This document shows positions 1-8,451 of a stretch of DNA of 14,620 nt, one piece after another. The position numbers and the translations under genes were made by a program. This stretch comes from Phycisphaerae bacterium SM23_33 (GTDB taxonomy: Bacteria > Planctomycetota > Phycisphaerae > SM23-33): positions 1 through 14,620 of the forward strand of contig LJUF01000034.1 of the NCBI GenBank assembly GCA_001303665.1, given 5' to 3'. The notes under the pieces are model-generated. The model ran no database searches. It was not told the origin of the DNA and saw only the letters and a list, made by a program, of their open reading frames with translations. The stretch's first letter is position 1. Each line of letters opens with the position of its first letter.

Positions 1-30
1 TTCCAGCTTTCCCTTGGGCTCGTCGGACAT
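1..30 (-). CDS. Start of an unidentified gene running off the left edge
   Basis: On the minus strand an ATG at 28-30 opens a frame reading MSDEPKGKLE to the edge of the window. The hydrophilic, charged start and the long non-coding stretch behind it fit a genuine gene start. No Shine-Dalgarno-like sequence is visible: the upstream bases are a run of CCGGG units. Nine or ten codons are too few to assign a family. Confidence 0.35.
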   Translation of the reverse strand, partial: MSDEPKGKLE

Positions 31-121
31 GGAGCGGCCGGGCCGGGCCGGGCCATCGCCATTGAGCCAGGCAGCACTGTTGAGCCGGCGGATGGCTCGC
101 CCCCATGCCGCCAATGGTTGA

Positions 122-153
122 CCCGGGGCTTGGGCTTCGCCCGGCGCCCCGGG
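122..153. repeat. Palindromic (REP-like) hairpin
   Basis: The arms CCCGGGGC (122-129) and GCCCCGGG (146-153) are perfect inverted copies. Inside them a second stem, GGGC (132-135) with GCCC (139-142), closes on a three-base loop, so the transcript could form a long two-tier GC hairpin. No T-run follows on either strand, so an intrinsic terminator is unlikely. The structure resembles the short GC-rich palindromes dispersed between genes in many bacteria; that it is repeated elsewhere in this genome is inference. Confidence 0.5.
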
Positions 154-223
154 CTACCATCATCCGTGCCTTGCGGCACTCGAGCTGCGTCAGCCGCCGG
201 CTGCGCAACGGACCCCAGACCTG

Positions 224-249
224 ACTGGACCGGACTGGAGCCAACTGGA
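224..249. repeat. Three ACTGGA direct repeats at 10-bp period
   Basis: ACTGGA occurs at 224-229, 234-239 and 244-249, each start 10 bp from the last, with differing four-base spacers. One-helical-turn spacing is what a protein-binding array would show, but it could also be a decayed microsatellite. No adjacent gene start suggests a regulatory target. Confidence 0.4.
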
Positions 250-288
250 CGCCGACCGGCCAGCGGAGTGGCCTGGTGGGACTGTCGC

Positions 289-342
289 CGTAAGTCCTTG
301 TTTTACCGTCCAGAAATCGTCGAAAATCTCTCGTAAGTCCTT
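289..342. repeat. Direct repeat CGTAAGTCCTT, two copies 43 bp apart
   Basis: CGTAAGTCCTT occurs at 289-299 and again at 332-342. The copies and the bases between them form an island clearly richer in A/T than its surroundings. On the minus strand the unit reads AAGGACTTACG. Two copies are too few to call a CRISPR array. The function is unknown. Confidence 0.5.
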
Positions 343-621
343 ATTATTCTGTGGAAAGTCTGACTCGACGCCGGGCGGGGCGCGCACCACCAGCGGGCGG
401 GGGTGTTTCTCCAAACCTTTTCGGCCCAACGGCTTGCGGCGGACGCTTCCGGCGGGGGGTTTGGCCGTGTCCGCCCCGTAGGCGCGCGAATCCCGTCAGA
501 GCCGGTTCAGCGTACACTCCCGGAGGGAGGGGGGGTTCTCGGCCGAGGCCGGGTGGGGCTTGAATTTTCCGGAGATGACCAGTCGGGTCTGCGAGGCCTT
601 GGCGGATATCGGGCCGGCGGA

Positions 622-2256
622 TCAATGCAGCTTCCTGGCCTGCCAGGTGAGGGTCTCGATGACTGTGCCGGCGGGCGTCTTGGCCTGGAGCGTGCAGCGG
701 TTGCCTTTTACCTCCAGCAGGCAGTAGTTGAGCGTCTTGATGAAGACCTTGGAGTAGGGGTTTTGCTTTGCGGCGTCGCGGCTTTTTCCCGACAGCGGGG
801 CCCCGGCTCCGGCGGAGATGATCTGCATCAGCCCCCCGGGCAGGTCGGACCTCTCGTAGTGATGCTCGTGCGCGGCGACCAGGGCGGTCGCCTTGTGCCT
901 GACCAGCATCGGCACGATGTCCGTTCTTGCGGTAAGGTAGGCCCAGTGTCGCGGCAGGCCCGTCTTGGCGTCCAGCTTGCCGTTGCCGGCGGAGGACCAC
1001 GCGGGGTAATGCGACATGAAGAAGATGAACTTCGCCGTGGATTCACTCAGCGTGTTCTCGATCCACGTTCTGGTTTGTGGCCAGCGGGCGGACCACTGCC
1101 CGTTGATCCCGATCAGCAGGACCGGGCCGATCTCCTGGGCCCAGTTCTCGGCGGTCCCGTCAGGGCTGGGGGTGTAGAAGAGCTGGTTGTAGAGCGGGGC
1201 GTTTTCCTCGTGGTTGCCCTTGACGGGATAGAAGGGGACGGTGGCCAGCAGCTCGCGGGCCGGTTCAGGCCCGAGGTAGTGCTCGTCCCATTCCCAGTCG
1301 TCGGTGCCGTGATCGTTCATGTCGCCGGTGAAAACAACAAGAGCGGGCTTCTCATTAAGGACGGCCTGGGCGACCGTCGCCCAATCGCCGGTGTTGGAGC
1401 GGCTGTCGCCCATGATGACGAAGCGCAATTCATCCTGCCGGCTGCCCTTGGGGCCCAGGATCGGCAGCGCCACGGAATGGGCAGCGGTTGCGGCACTGTC
1501 CCGGCCGAACGTGGCCTTGAGCTGATATTCAAACACACGCAGCGAGCTGTCCCTGGGCACGCGGAATCGGTGGATCAGCCCCGCCGGCGAGGACAGCTCG
1601 ATCGCCCGCGAGGATGCCGGTCGCGGGGGCGTTGCCCGCTGCGCCGGCGTGACGGTCAATCTGACCGGAACCGGGATGTTGGTCCGGCAGGTGGCGGAAA
1701 AATAATCCTCGCCGAAGGCGCCGAGGATGGGGCCGGTCTGGAACCTGAGCTTCTGTCCCGCCAGGGCCGGCGGATCGGACGGCGAGGGAAAGGTGAAATC
1801 CGGCATGACCTTTTGGCGGTCAGATGCAGGCGGGCGGTTGTCGATGCGGATCCTTGCCATCAGCACGTTTGGGCCTTTTCTGAGCAGCCGGGCGGGGATG
1901 GCGGGAATCGTCTTGTAGTACATCCCAGGCAGCGGAACCGGCACCTCCTTGTCGTTGAGTGAGAAGGTCATGTCCATTCGCGGCGGCAGGGCGTGAGTGA
2001 GCTGCCAGAACTCCGCCGCGCCGGGATCGGGCACTTGAAAGGTCGCGCGTGCCTGGATGGTGCCCACCTTGCCGGCCGGCACGGTCGGCGGCCTAGGCGA
2101 CCAGGTGGCGCCCTCGTCGCCGCTGAATTGCCACTTGGACTGTGCGACGACTTCAGGCCGGCCGGCGGGCTCGGCCGGGCGTTCGGCCAAGGCGGGCCGT
2201 CCCGCCGCCAGCAGCCCCATCAACACGCACCCCAGACACACAATCCTTCTCGGCAT
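622..2256 (-). CDS. Secreted calcineurin-like metallophosphoesterase
   Basis: This 544-residue protein begins with a Sec signal peptide: basic MPRR, a hydrophobic stretch to about residue 19, and a probable cleavage after ALA at 22-24. It should therefore act in the periplasm or outside the cell. Residues 40-270 look like beta-sandwich material with no recognised motif. The C-terminal half carries the two-metal phosphoesterase motifs in order: GDS 283-285, GDMND 311-315, GNHE 347-350, SHYP 415-418 and HEHHYE 463-468. This arrangement is that of purple acid phosphatase/calcineurin-like enzymes. It probably cleaves phosphate mono- or diesters; the substrate cannot be read from the sequence. The start is supported by GGGAGAG (2262-2268) five bases before the ATG. 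The gene is divergent from dapA, with 170 bp between them. Confidence 0.9.
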   Translation of the reverse strand: MPRRIVCLGCVLMGLLAAGRPALAERPAEPAGRPEVVAQSKWQFSGDEGATWSPRPPTVPAGKVGTIQARATFQVPDPGAAEFWQLTHALPPRMDMTFSLNDKEVPVPLPGMYYKTIPAIPARLLRKGPNVLMARIRIDNRPPASDRQKVMPDFTFPSPSDPPALAGQKLRFQTGPILGAFGEDYFSATCRTNIPVPVRLTVTPAQRATPPRPASSRAIELSSPAGLIHRFRVPRDSSLRVFEYQLKATFGRDSAATAAHSVALPILGPKGSRQDELRFVIMGDSRSNTGDWATVAQAVLNEKPALVVFTGDMNDHGTDDWEWDEHYLGPEPARELLATVPFYPVKGNHEENAPLYNQLFYTPSPDGTAENWAQEIGPVLLIGINGQWSARWPQTRTWIENTLSESTAKFIFFMSHYPAWSSAGNGKLDAKTGLPRHWAYLTARTDIVPMLVRHKATALVAAHEHHYERSDLPGGLMQIISAGAGAPLSGKSRDAAKQNPYSKVFIKTLNYCLLEVKGNRCTLQAKTPAGTVIETLTWQARKLH

Positions 2257-2426
2257 GGCAGCTCTCCCTTACTGGTCTGGACGCCGATTTTAGACTTTCG
2301 CAGGAGTGACGACAAAGCGATTTGCCCCCTCGAAGGTTTTGAGGTAGGTTAGCGGCGGGGTGGCGCCGACGGCAGGCCGGCGGGCGTACGCCGCCGGGGC
2401 CGGGCAGGGCGCAAGGAGTTAGAGGT

Positions 2427-3317
2427 ATGCCGAAGAGAATAAAGCTCGAAGGATCCATGGTGGCGCTGGTGACGCCGTTCCGCAAAGGCGAGGTGGACTG
2501 GGACGCCCTGGGCGAGCTCATTGACTTCCAACTTGCCAACGGCACGCAGGGGCTGGTCCCGTGCGGCACGACGGGCGAGTCGCCGACGTTGGGGCATGAG
2601 GAGCACGACGCGGTGGTCGAGTTCACCATCAGGCGGGCGGCCGGCAGGGTGCCCGTGATCGCGGGCACGGGCAGCAACTCCACCGCCGAAGCGCTCCAGC
2701 TGACCCGGCACGCCCGTGAGGCCGGGGCCGATGCCTGCCTGGTGGTCAACCCCTACTACAACAAGCCCACCCAGCAGGGCATGTTCGAACACGTCGCCGA
2801 ACTGGCCAAGATCGGCCTGCCCATCGTCCTGTACAACATCCCCAGCCGGACGGGCATCGAGCTGGCCACGGACACCATCGTGCGGATGTACAACCAGATC
2901 GAGCAGGTGGTGGCGATCAAGGAGGCCACCGGCAAGCTGGACAACGCCTCGGCGTTGGCTTGCCGCTGTGACATCACCATCCTGTCGGGCGACGACTCGC
3001 TGACGCTGCCGATCGGCTCGGTCGGCGGCCGGGGCGTGATCAGCGTGCTGGCCAACATCCTGCCGGCGGAAGTCCGGAAGTTGACCGACGCGATGCTGGC
3101 CGGCGAGATGGAAGCGGCGACGAAGCAGCACCTGAGGCTGTTCCCTTTGATCAAGGCCATCTTCGTGGAGACCAATCCCATCCCCATCAAGGCGGCCTTG
3201 GCCATGGCGGGCAAGATCAAGAACGAACTGCGGCTGCCGCTGCTGCCCCTGTCGCAGGAGCATGATCCCATGCTGGCGGAGCTGCTCAGGCCTTTCGGCG
3301 TGGAGGCGAAGCCCTGA
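2427..3317 (+). CDS. dapA: 4-hydroxy-tetrahydrodipicolinate synthase
   Basis: DapA condenses pyruvate with L-aspartate-4-semialdehyde, the first committed step to diaminopimelate and lysine, in the cytoplasm. The 296-residue length is standard for this class I aldolase. Visible signatures: GTTGES with Thr48/Thr49, the proton-relay Tyr136 in YNIPSRTG, carboxylate-binding Arg141, and the Schiff-base Lys165 in AIKEATG. Late in the barrel GGRGVISV and NPIPIK are also typical. AAGGAG at 2413-2418, eight bases from the ATG, fixes the start. Other members of the superfamily (N-acetylneuraminate lyase, KDG aldolase) are less likely because the whole motif set is DapA-like. No other lysine genes are adjacent, so it appears to be transcribed alone. 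Confidence 0.95.
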   Translation: MPKRIKLEGSMVALVTPFRKGEVDWDALGELIDFQLANGTQGLVPCGTTGESPTLGHEEHDAVVEFTIRRAAGRVPVIAGTGSNSTAEALQLTRHAREAGADACLVVNPYYNKPTQQGMFEHVAELAKIGLPIVLYNIPSRTGIELATDTIVRMYNQIEQVVAIKEATGKLDNASALACRCDITILSGDDSLTLPIGSVGGRGVISVLANILPAEVRKLTDAMLAGEMEAATKQHLRLFPLIKAIFVETNPIPIKAALAMAGKIKNELRLPLLPLSQEHDPMLAELLRPFGVEAKP

Positions 3318-3373
3318 GGCGGGCGGCGCCGGCGCGGCCGGCTGTCTCCGGGCGCCCTCACGCGCGAGTGGGT

Positions 3374-4498
3374 TCATTCGAGGGCGGGCTGGCTGCGGCC
3401 GGCGACGGAACGGTACAGTTCGGCCAGTCGGCCGGCCATCTTGGCGGGAGAGTGGTTCTCGCGCAGCAGCGCCAGGCCGTTCTCGGCCAGGGAGCGGGCC
3501 GACACCCGGTCGTCGAGCAGGCCGATGAGCTTTTCAGCCAGTTCGGATGCCGCCCCGGCCTTGAAGGTCAGCGCGGTCCTGCCCGGGATGATGAAGTCGG
3601 ACACCTTGGCGTCGGCGGTGAGGACGGGCACGCCGGCCGCCATCGCCGCCAGCACTTCGATCTCGATGCGGTCGGAGGCGGTCGGGGAGATGAAGATGTC
3701 GGCAGCTCGCAGGATGCCCATGAGCTGCTCGGGCGTCTGACGGTCCACGAAAGTCAGCTCGCCCATCATTCCAAGTCGTTCGGCCAATCGGCGCAGCTGC
3801 CGCTCGCCGTGGCCGCTGCCCACCAGGAAGAACGCGCAGTCCCGCTCGGCCGAGATGAGTCGGGCAAATGCCTCCAGCACGGCGGCAAACGGGGCGTAGC
3901 TCCGCAGCTCGCCGGCGGCGACAATGGCCGGGGCGTGCCTGGGCTCGATGAAGCAGGTGGCCCTTCCCGCCCGATGCACGCCGGGGCGGATCAGCTCGAC
4001 GTTCCGGCCGGCGGCGGCGCGGGTTTCGAGCAACATCTGGCGGATGGGCTGGCTGCCGGCCAGCACGGCGCGGCAATGGTGATCGCTGATGCGGACGTCC
4101 CGGGCCATGGACATCACGCTGAGCAGGTAGTCCAGGTCCATTTCTTCGGCCAGGCGGCGGGTGATCGGTAAGGCGTCGGAGTCCAGGCCGTGCAGCAATG
4201 ACGTGCCGGCAAGCTTCAGTTCCTCCGCCAGCCGCCGGATCGACGCAGGGCGCAGCCAGGGCAGCCGCGGCCGCTCGTAGGCCAGCAGCTGCGCCGGCGG
4301 GGCCGGGACGTACGCCACATCGGCCCCGGCCGGGTACGCGATGGTCACATGCATCGGCTCATCCAGCAGGCCGACCACCAGGTGCCGGACCACGGGCCCG
4401 AGGTTGGCCAGCGTGCGAGGCGCGGCCACCAGGCACACGCGGAGGCTTTTGGCCGGCCCGCTCGAATTGTCGGCGGGTGCTTGTGACATCTCCGTCAT
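3374..4498 (-). CDS. GT-B glycosyltransferase (GT4/group 1 type)
   Basis: Reading from the ATG at 4498 gives 374 residues. The N-terminal half starts with LRVCLVAAP, a typical first strand of a GT-B acceptor domain. The C-terminal half has the donor-domain pattern of group 1 transferases: AFFLVGSGHGE, then TFVDRQTPEQLMGILRAADI, FISPTASD, and IEIEVLAAMAAGVPVLTAD, which occupies the place of the usual E-x7-E helix. It probably transfers a nucleotide-activated sugar in glycan or lipid glycosylation; donor and acceptor are unknown. The frame stays open to 4636, but the extra 46 residues look unlike protein and overlap the region leading to the divergent kinase gene. No good ribosome site precedes 4498; the ATG at 4489 is an alternative. 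It converges on dapA, 56 bp away. Confidence 0.82.
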   Translation of the reverse strand: MTEMSQAPADNSSGPAKSLRVCLVAAPRTLANLGPVVRHLVVGLLDEPMHVTIAYPAGADVAYVPAPPAQLLAYERPRLPWLRPASIRRLAEELKLAGTSLLHGLDSDALPITRRLAEEMDLDYLLSVMSMARDVRISDHHCRAVLAGSQPIRQMLLETRAAAGRNVELIRPGVHRAGRATCFIEPRHAPAIVAAGELRSYAPFAAVLEAFARLISAERDCAFFLVGSGHGERQLRRLAERLGMMGELTFVDRQTPEQLMGILRAADIFISPTASDRIEIEVLAAMAAGVPVLTADAKVSDFIIPGRTALTFKAGAASELAEKLIGLLDDRVSARSLAENGLALLRENHSPAKMAGRLAELYRSVAGRSQPALE

Positions 4499-4657
4499 TT
4501 TATCGGCTTGAACGGGCTGCGAGAATGCGGCGTCTTGGTCCCCTTCTGGAGGAAGGGAAAACGACTGACGCGGCAATGCCAACTGATAAAATGGAGTGTT
4601 GGATTGAACCGGCGCATGCGTGCGGGCGCGATTCATCGGCGGGAGAAAGGGCTGGGA

Positions 4658-7600
4658 ATGAAAACCAAGAGGTCACCCGGAAATCTCGAAAGCGAGCTGC
4701 AAACCCTGCGCAGGCGCGTCCGGCAGCTGGAGGCCAGCCGGCAGGGCGACCGAGGACCCCGCAAGGCGCTGCCTCCATGCGAGGCCCTGGTCACGGGGCT
4801 TCTGGATGCTTCCAGCGACTGGGCCATGCTGATCGACGTGGAGGGCACGATCCTTGCTTTGAACGAGGCCGCCGCCCGGGGCTTCCACAAGAGCCGGTCC
4901 GAACTCGTCGGGGTGTGCAGCTATGATCTTTTCCCCCGGGATCTGGCCCGGCGCCGCAGGGCGCTGGCCGAGGAGGTCATCCGCACGGGAAGACCCGCGC
5001 GTTATGAAGACCGCGGCGAGGGGAGCTGGCTGGAGAGCACGGTGCATCCCATTCGGAACGCCCAGGGCGACGTGACTGAGCTGGTGCTTCTCTCGCGGGA
5101 CATCACCCAGCAGCGTCAGACCGAGCAAGCCCTGCGCGAATCCGAGCAGAAGTATCGCTTCCTCTTTGATGCCGCTCCGGTGGGAATCGGCGTAGCCGAT
5201 CGCACGGGCAAGGTGCTTGCCGCGAACCGGAGCATGCTGGAAATGACCGGTTATGCCCTCGAGGAGTTTGTCTCCACTGATCTGGCCTGCACCTACGTTC
5301 ACCCGGAAGAGCGCAGGAGTTTGCTGAAGACGTTAGAGAAGTCCGGCAGAGCGCGTGACTTTGAAGTTACCCTGAGGCGGAAGGACGGCACCACGTATTC
5401 GGCGCTCCTGAATGTGGACCTGGCGGAGCTGGGCGGCCGGGAGGTGCTGTTTACGACTTGCCGCGACATAAGCGAGCATAAGCGGGCGGACGAGGAGCTG
5501 CGGACACAGCGGGAGCTGCTCGGCAATGTCCTGCGGCACATCCCTTACCAGGTGTTCTGGAAGGACACCCGGTCGGTGTACCTGGGCTGCAACCAGAGCT
5601 TCGCCAGCGCCGCCGGCGCGGGCTCGCCGGAGGGAATCGTCGGCAAGATGGATTCGGACCTGGCCTTCGACAAGCGGCGAGCCAGGCGCTACAGGGTCGA
5701 CGACCAGCAGGTCATCCGGACCGGCCGGCCGCTGCTGAACAAGGAGGAGGCCCTGTTGGGCCCGGGGGGGCAGCAGAAAACGGTGCTGACCAGCAAGGTG
5801 CCGTTGCGGGACGCCGCCGGCGGGGTGGTCGGCGTTCTTGGCATCTGCGCGGACATCACCGACGTCAAGCGCGCCCACCAGGCTCTGGAGGAAAGCGGAC
5901 AGGCCGAGCGCAGCTTCAGAGAAAAGCTCACGGCGCTGCACGAACTGACCAATGAGTTGTCGACGGCCGGGTCCTTCGACGAGCTGTGTCGTCAGGCCGT
6001 TGAGCTCGGGCGGAGCCGGCTCGGCTTCGAGCGCCTGGGCCTGTGGTTTGTGGGCAGTGAGCCCGGCACCGTCACGGGCAGTTTCGGCACCGACGAGCGC
6101 GGGCGAACGCGCGACGAGCGCGACCAGTCTCATCGCGTGCTGCCGGGAAGCTTCCCGGCGAGGATTCTCCGCGACAGGAGCTGGCTGGCTGTGTCTCCGG
6201 ACGATCGCTTCTACGACGCCGCCGGCCGGCCGCTGGGGCGCGGCACACGCATCGCGGCGTCGCTGTGGGACGGCAAGAAGATCGTCGGCTTCCTATCCGC
6301 CGACAGGCTGCTGACGGGCGGGCTGATCACGCAGCAGCAGGGCGAGCTGTTGCAGCTATATGCCTCGGCGCTGGGCCCCCTGTGCTCGCGCAAGCGGGCT
6401 GAGGAATCCCTCAGCCGGCGCGAGGAGGCCCAGCGGCGCTTCGGAGAGCAGCTCACGGCTCTGCACAAGGTCACCAATGAGCTCTCCATGGCCGGATCCT
6501 TCGATGAGTTGTGCCGCCGGGCGGTGGACCTAGGCCGCAGCCGGCTCGGCTTCGACCGCCTGGGCGTGTGGTTCCGTGGCGAAGAGCCCGACACGATGCG
6601 CGGCAGCTTCGGCACCGACGGCAACGGCCGGACCTGCGACGAGCGCGATGAAAGATCTCCGGTCGTGCCTGGCAGCTCGACTGAGGAGATCCTCAAGGGC
6701 ACGTCGCGGCTGGCGTTCGCTCCGGACGAGCCGTTCCGTAACGCGGCGGGTAAACTGATGGGGCGCGGCACACGGGTCCTGGCGTCGATGTGGGACGGCA
6801 AGAGGATCGTCGGCTTCATTTCCGCGGACAACCTGCTTACAGGCCAACCCATAACCGAACCTCACGCCGAACTGCTGAGCCTGTATGCCTCCGCCCTCGG
6901 GCACCTGTGCTCGCGCAAGCGGGCGGAGGAGGCCCTGCGGGAATCGAAGGAACGCCTCCAGTACGTCATTGACAACACCTGGGACATCCTCTTCGAGGTG
7001 GATCTGAAGGGCAACTACACCTTCGGCAATCTGGCGGCCCAGAGGATCACCGGCTATCCGGTCTCGAGGCTGCTGAAGATGGACATGGGCGATCTCATCG
7101 CCCCCGACCACCGCAAGGCGGTCTTCGCCAGACTGCGAAAGCGGGCCGCCGGGCAGCCGCTGACCCAGCCGTTCACCTTCGACATCATCCGCCGCGACGG
7201 AAGGCGCGTCACGCTGGAGCTGGCCACCACGCCCGTCCGCCGCCAAGGCAAACTGGTCGCCGTCCAGGGCGTGGCCAGGGACGTCACCGAGCGCCAGCGG
7301 GCGGAGAGGGAACTGCTCATCCGGAACAGCGCCATCCACTCTGCCATTAACCCCATCGGCCTGGCTGGCCTGGACGGAAGGGTCAGCTACGTGAATCCCT
7401 CCTTCGTCAGGATGTGGGGATATCGCAGCGAGAAAGAGATTCTCGGGAAACGTACGGTCTCATTCTGGCGAGGGCGCATGCAGGTCAGGGAGGTCTCCAA
7501 GGCCTTGCGAACCGCCGGCGGCTGGACGGGGGAGATGACCGCCAAGCGGAAGAACGGCTCGACCTTCGACGTGGCCGTCGCGGCGAGCATCGTGAAGAAC

Positions 7601-8338
7601 GAGGGGGGCAGGCCGATTTGCATGATGGCTTCCTTCGCGGATATCACGCAGCGAAAGAAGGCGGAGGAGGCCATGCGGTTGGCACAACGGAAGCTCACCG
7701 TTGCCCGGGAAGAGGAACGCAGACGCCTGGCGGGTGAGCTGCACGACTCCGTGGGGCAGGGGTTGGTGGCGCTGCAATTGGCGATTCGCGGCCTGGTCAA
7801 GGACGCCAAGTCTAAACGTCCGGGCGCCCGCCCGACGCGCCTGCGGGCGACGGTCTCGCACTGTGACGGGCTGGTCCGCGACGTGCGCCGCATCTGCCGC
7901 GGCCTGTATCCGCCCACGCTGGAGGCGCTGGGGCTTTGTTCGGCCTTGAAGCAGGCGGCGGAGGGCTTCCGTGGCGAGACGAGCTTGCAGGTGAATTGCT
8001 CGGCCTCCGTCCGTCGCGGCCGCTTCCCGCCGGAGGTGGAAATCGCCCTGTTCCGCGTTGGCCAGGAAGCGATCAGCAACGCCATCCGCCACGGCCGGGC
8101 CAAGCGCATCACGCTGAGCGTTTCCCACAAGGACGGCCGCGCCGTCTTGTCCGTCACCGACAACGGGATCGGCTTTGACGTGGGCAAAGTGGTCGGCAAG
8201 GGGTTGGGGATGAGTATGATGACCGAACGCATGCGGGCAGTGGACGGAGAGCTGAAGATCTCCTCCAGGCCGGGGCACACCCGCGTCGTGGCCCGCGTGC
8301 CGGCCAGGCTGATCCGCCCGACCCGGCGCAAGAGATAG
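4658..8338 (+). CDS. Soluble multi-PAS/GAF sensor histidine kinase (HisKA_3 type)
   Basis: A 1,226-residue kinase with no signal peptide or membrane segment, so it should sense in the cytoplasm. Domains by eye: short coiled coil 10-30; PAS 42-150; PAS 160-272; PAS 285-402; GAF-like 424-585; GAF-like 599-760; PAS 768-885; PAS 889-1005; HisKA_3 dimerisation/phosphoacceptor about 1013-1085 with GELHDSVGQG and His1029; HATPase about 1125-1222 with NAIRHG and DNGIGFD. This kinase core belongs to the NarX/DesK class, whose partners are usually NarL/FixJ-type regulators. No regulator lies in the window. The two GAF-like units are a tandem duplication 525 bp apart. The frame is open from 4508, but AAGG at 4647-4650, seven bases before the ATG at 4658, and the sudden protein-like sequence there favour this start. 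The ligand is unknown. Confidence 0.93.
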   Translation: MKTKRSPGNLESELQTLRRRVRQLEASRQGDRGPRKALPPCEALVTGLLDASSDWAMLIDVEGTILALNEAAARGFHKSRSELVGVCSYDLFPRDLARRRRALAEEVIRTGRPARYEDRGEGSWLESTVHPIRNAQGDVTELVLLSRDITQQRQTEQALRESEQKYRFLFDAAPVGIGVADRTGKVLAANRSMLEMTGYALEEFVSTDLACTYVHPEERRSLLKTLEKSGRARDFEVTLRRKDGTTYSALLNVDLAELGGREVLFTTCRDISEHKRADEELRTQRELLGNVLRHIPYQVFWKDTRSVYLGCNQSFASAAGAGSPEGIVGKMDSDLAFDKRRARRYRVDDQQVIRTGRPLLNKEEALLGPGGQQKTVLTSKVPLRDAAGGVVGVLGICADITDVKRAHQALEESGQAERSFREKLTALHELTNELSTAGSFDELCRQAVELGRSRLGFERLGLWFVGSEPGTVTGSFGTDERGRTRDERDQSHRVLPGSFPARILRDRSWLAVSPDDRFYDAAGRPLGRGTRIAASLWDGKKIVGFLSADRLLTGGLITQQQGELLQLYASALGPLCSRKRAEESLSRREEAQRRFGEQLTALHKVTNELSMAGSFDELCRRAVDLGRSRLGFDRLGVWFRGEEPDTMRGSFGTDGNGRTCDERDERSPVVPGSSTEEILKGTSRLAFAPDEPFRNAAGKLMGRGTRVLASMWDGKRIVGFISADNLLTGQPITEPHAELLSLYASALGHLCSRKRAEEALRESKERLQYVIDNTWDILFEVDLKGNYTFGNLAAQRITGYPVSRLLKMDMGDLIAPDHRKAVFARLRKRAAGQPLTQPFTFDIIRRDGRRVTLELATTPVRRQGKLVAVQGVARDVTERQRAERELLIRNSAIHSAINPIGLAGLDGRVSYVNPSFVRMWGYRSEKEILGKRTVSFWRGRMQVREVSKALRTAGGWTGEMTAKRKNGSTFDVAVAASIVKNEGGRPICMMASFADITQRKKAEEAMRLAQRKLTVAREEERRRLAGELHDSVGQGLVALQLAIRGLVKDAKSKRPGARPTRLRATVSHCDGLVRDVRRICRGLYPPTLEALGLCSALKQAAEGFRGETSLQVNCSASVRRGRFPPEVEIALFRVGQEAISNAIRHGRAKRITLSVSHKDGRAVLSVTDNGIGFDVGKVVGKGLGMSMMTERMRAVDGELKISSRPGHTRVVARVPARLIRPTRRKR
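5927..6940 (+). repeat. In-frame tandem duplication of a GAF-like module in the kinase
   Basis: Two stretches starting at 5927 and 6452 encode co-linear modules that align without gaps from LTALH to LCSRKRAEE. The period is exactly 525 bp (175 codons). By hand count there are about 52 differences over about 162 aligned residues, so roughly two-thirds identity. DNA identity is patchier, so this is an old internal duplication and not an assembly repeat. Confidence 0.85.
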
Positions 8339-8398
8339 TCCGCCGCAGGAGGGCGCCGAGATGGGAGGAGCCTTTTGCCCGACCGGGCGATGCGGCGG

Positions 8399-8429
8399 TT
8401 GCATTCGGCTGCGGTCGATGCGATATTAT
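8399..8429 (+). promoter_or_regulatory. Candidate sigma70 promoter of the metallopeptidase-enolase gene
   Basis: TTGCAT at 8399-8404 and the A/T patch GATATTAT at 8422-8429 stand out in GC-rich sequence. Taking GATATT as the -10 gives a 17-bp spacer; taking TATTAT gives 19. The site lies about 90 bases upstream of the chosen start at 8520 and downstream of the alternative start at 8361, supporting the later start. Confidence 0.35.
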
Positions 8430-8451
8430 CCCGCCTTGCGGCGGCGTCCCG

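Larger units (their letters stand above)
31..621. other. Long intergenic region with palindrome and direct repeats, no convincing gene
   Basis: About 590 bases separate the left-edge gene from the end of the phosphoesterase gene. Open frames here are short or have low-complexity, Arg/Pro/Gly-rich translations typical of GC-rich shadow frames. What can be seen: a short CCGGG tandem run around 36-54; a strong palindrome at 122-153; ACTGGA three times at 10-bp spacing (224-249); and an A/T-richer island (about 295-352) with an 11-base direct repeat. The stretch 350-600 is very GC-rich with G-runs, and nothing clear was found in it. It may hold a degraded gene or a mobile remnant, but nothing identifies one. 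Confidence 0.6.

Noticed and set aside
289..342. Two CGTAAGTCCTT copies as a minimal CRISPR
   Set aside because: The repeat is only 11 bases and occurs twice; no cas gene is present.
344..1000. Minus-strand frame running past the end of the phosphoesterase into the left intergenic region
   Set aside because: It overlaps the phosphoesterase in another frame and its composition is Arg/Pro/Gly-rich shadow sequence.
403..1962. Plus-strand frame of 519 codons opposite the phosphoesterase
   Set aside because: The minus-strand product has a signal peptide and five metallophosphoesterase motifs; the plus frame has none.
2377..2397. Palindromic sequence (GGCGTACGCC at 2383-2392) in the dapA leader as a riboswitch or attenuator
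   Set aside because: The structure is short, with competing pairings, and none of the conserved lysine-riboswitch elements is recognisable.
3328..3342. Hairpin GCCGG/CCGGC between dapA and the glycosyltransferase gene as a terminator
   Set aside because: Five-base stem with no T-run on either strand; not distinguishable from GC-rich background.
4508..4657. Longer start for the sensor kinase at 4508
   Set aside because: The added 50 residues are not domain-like and have no ribosome site; 4658 has a well-placed one.
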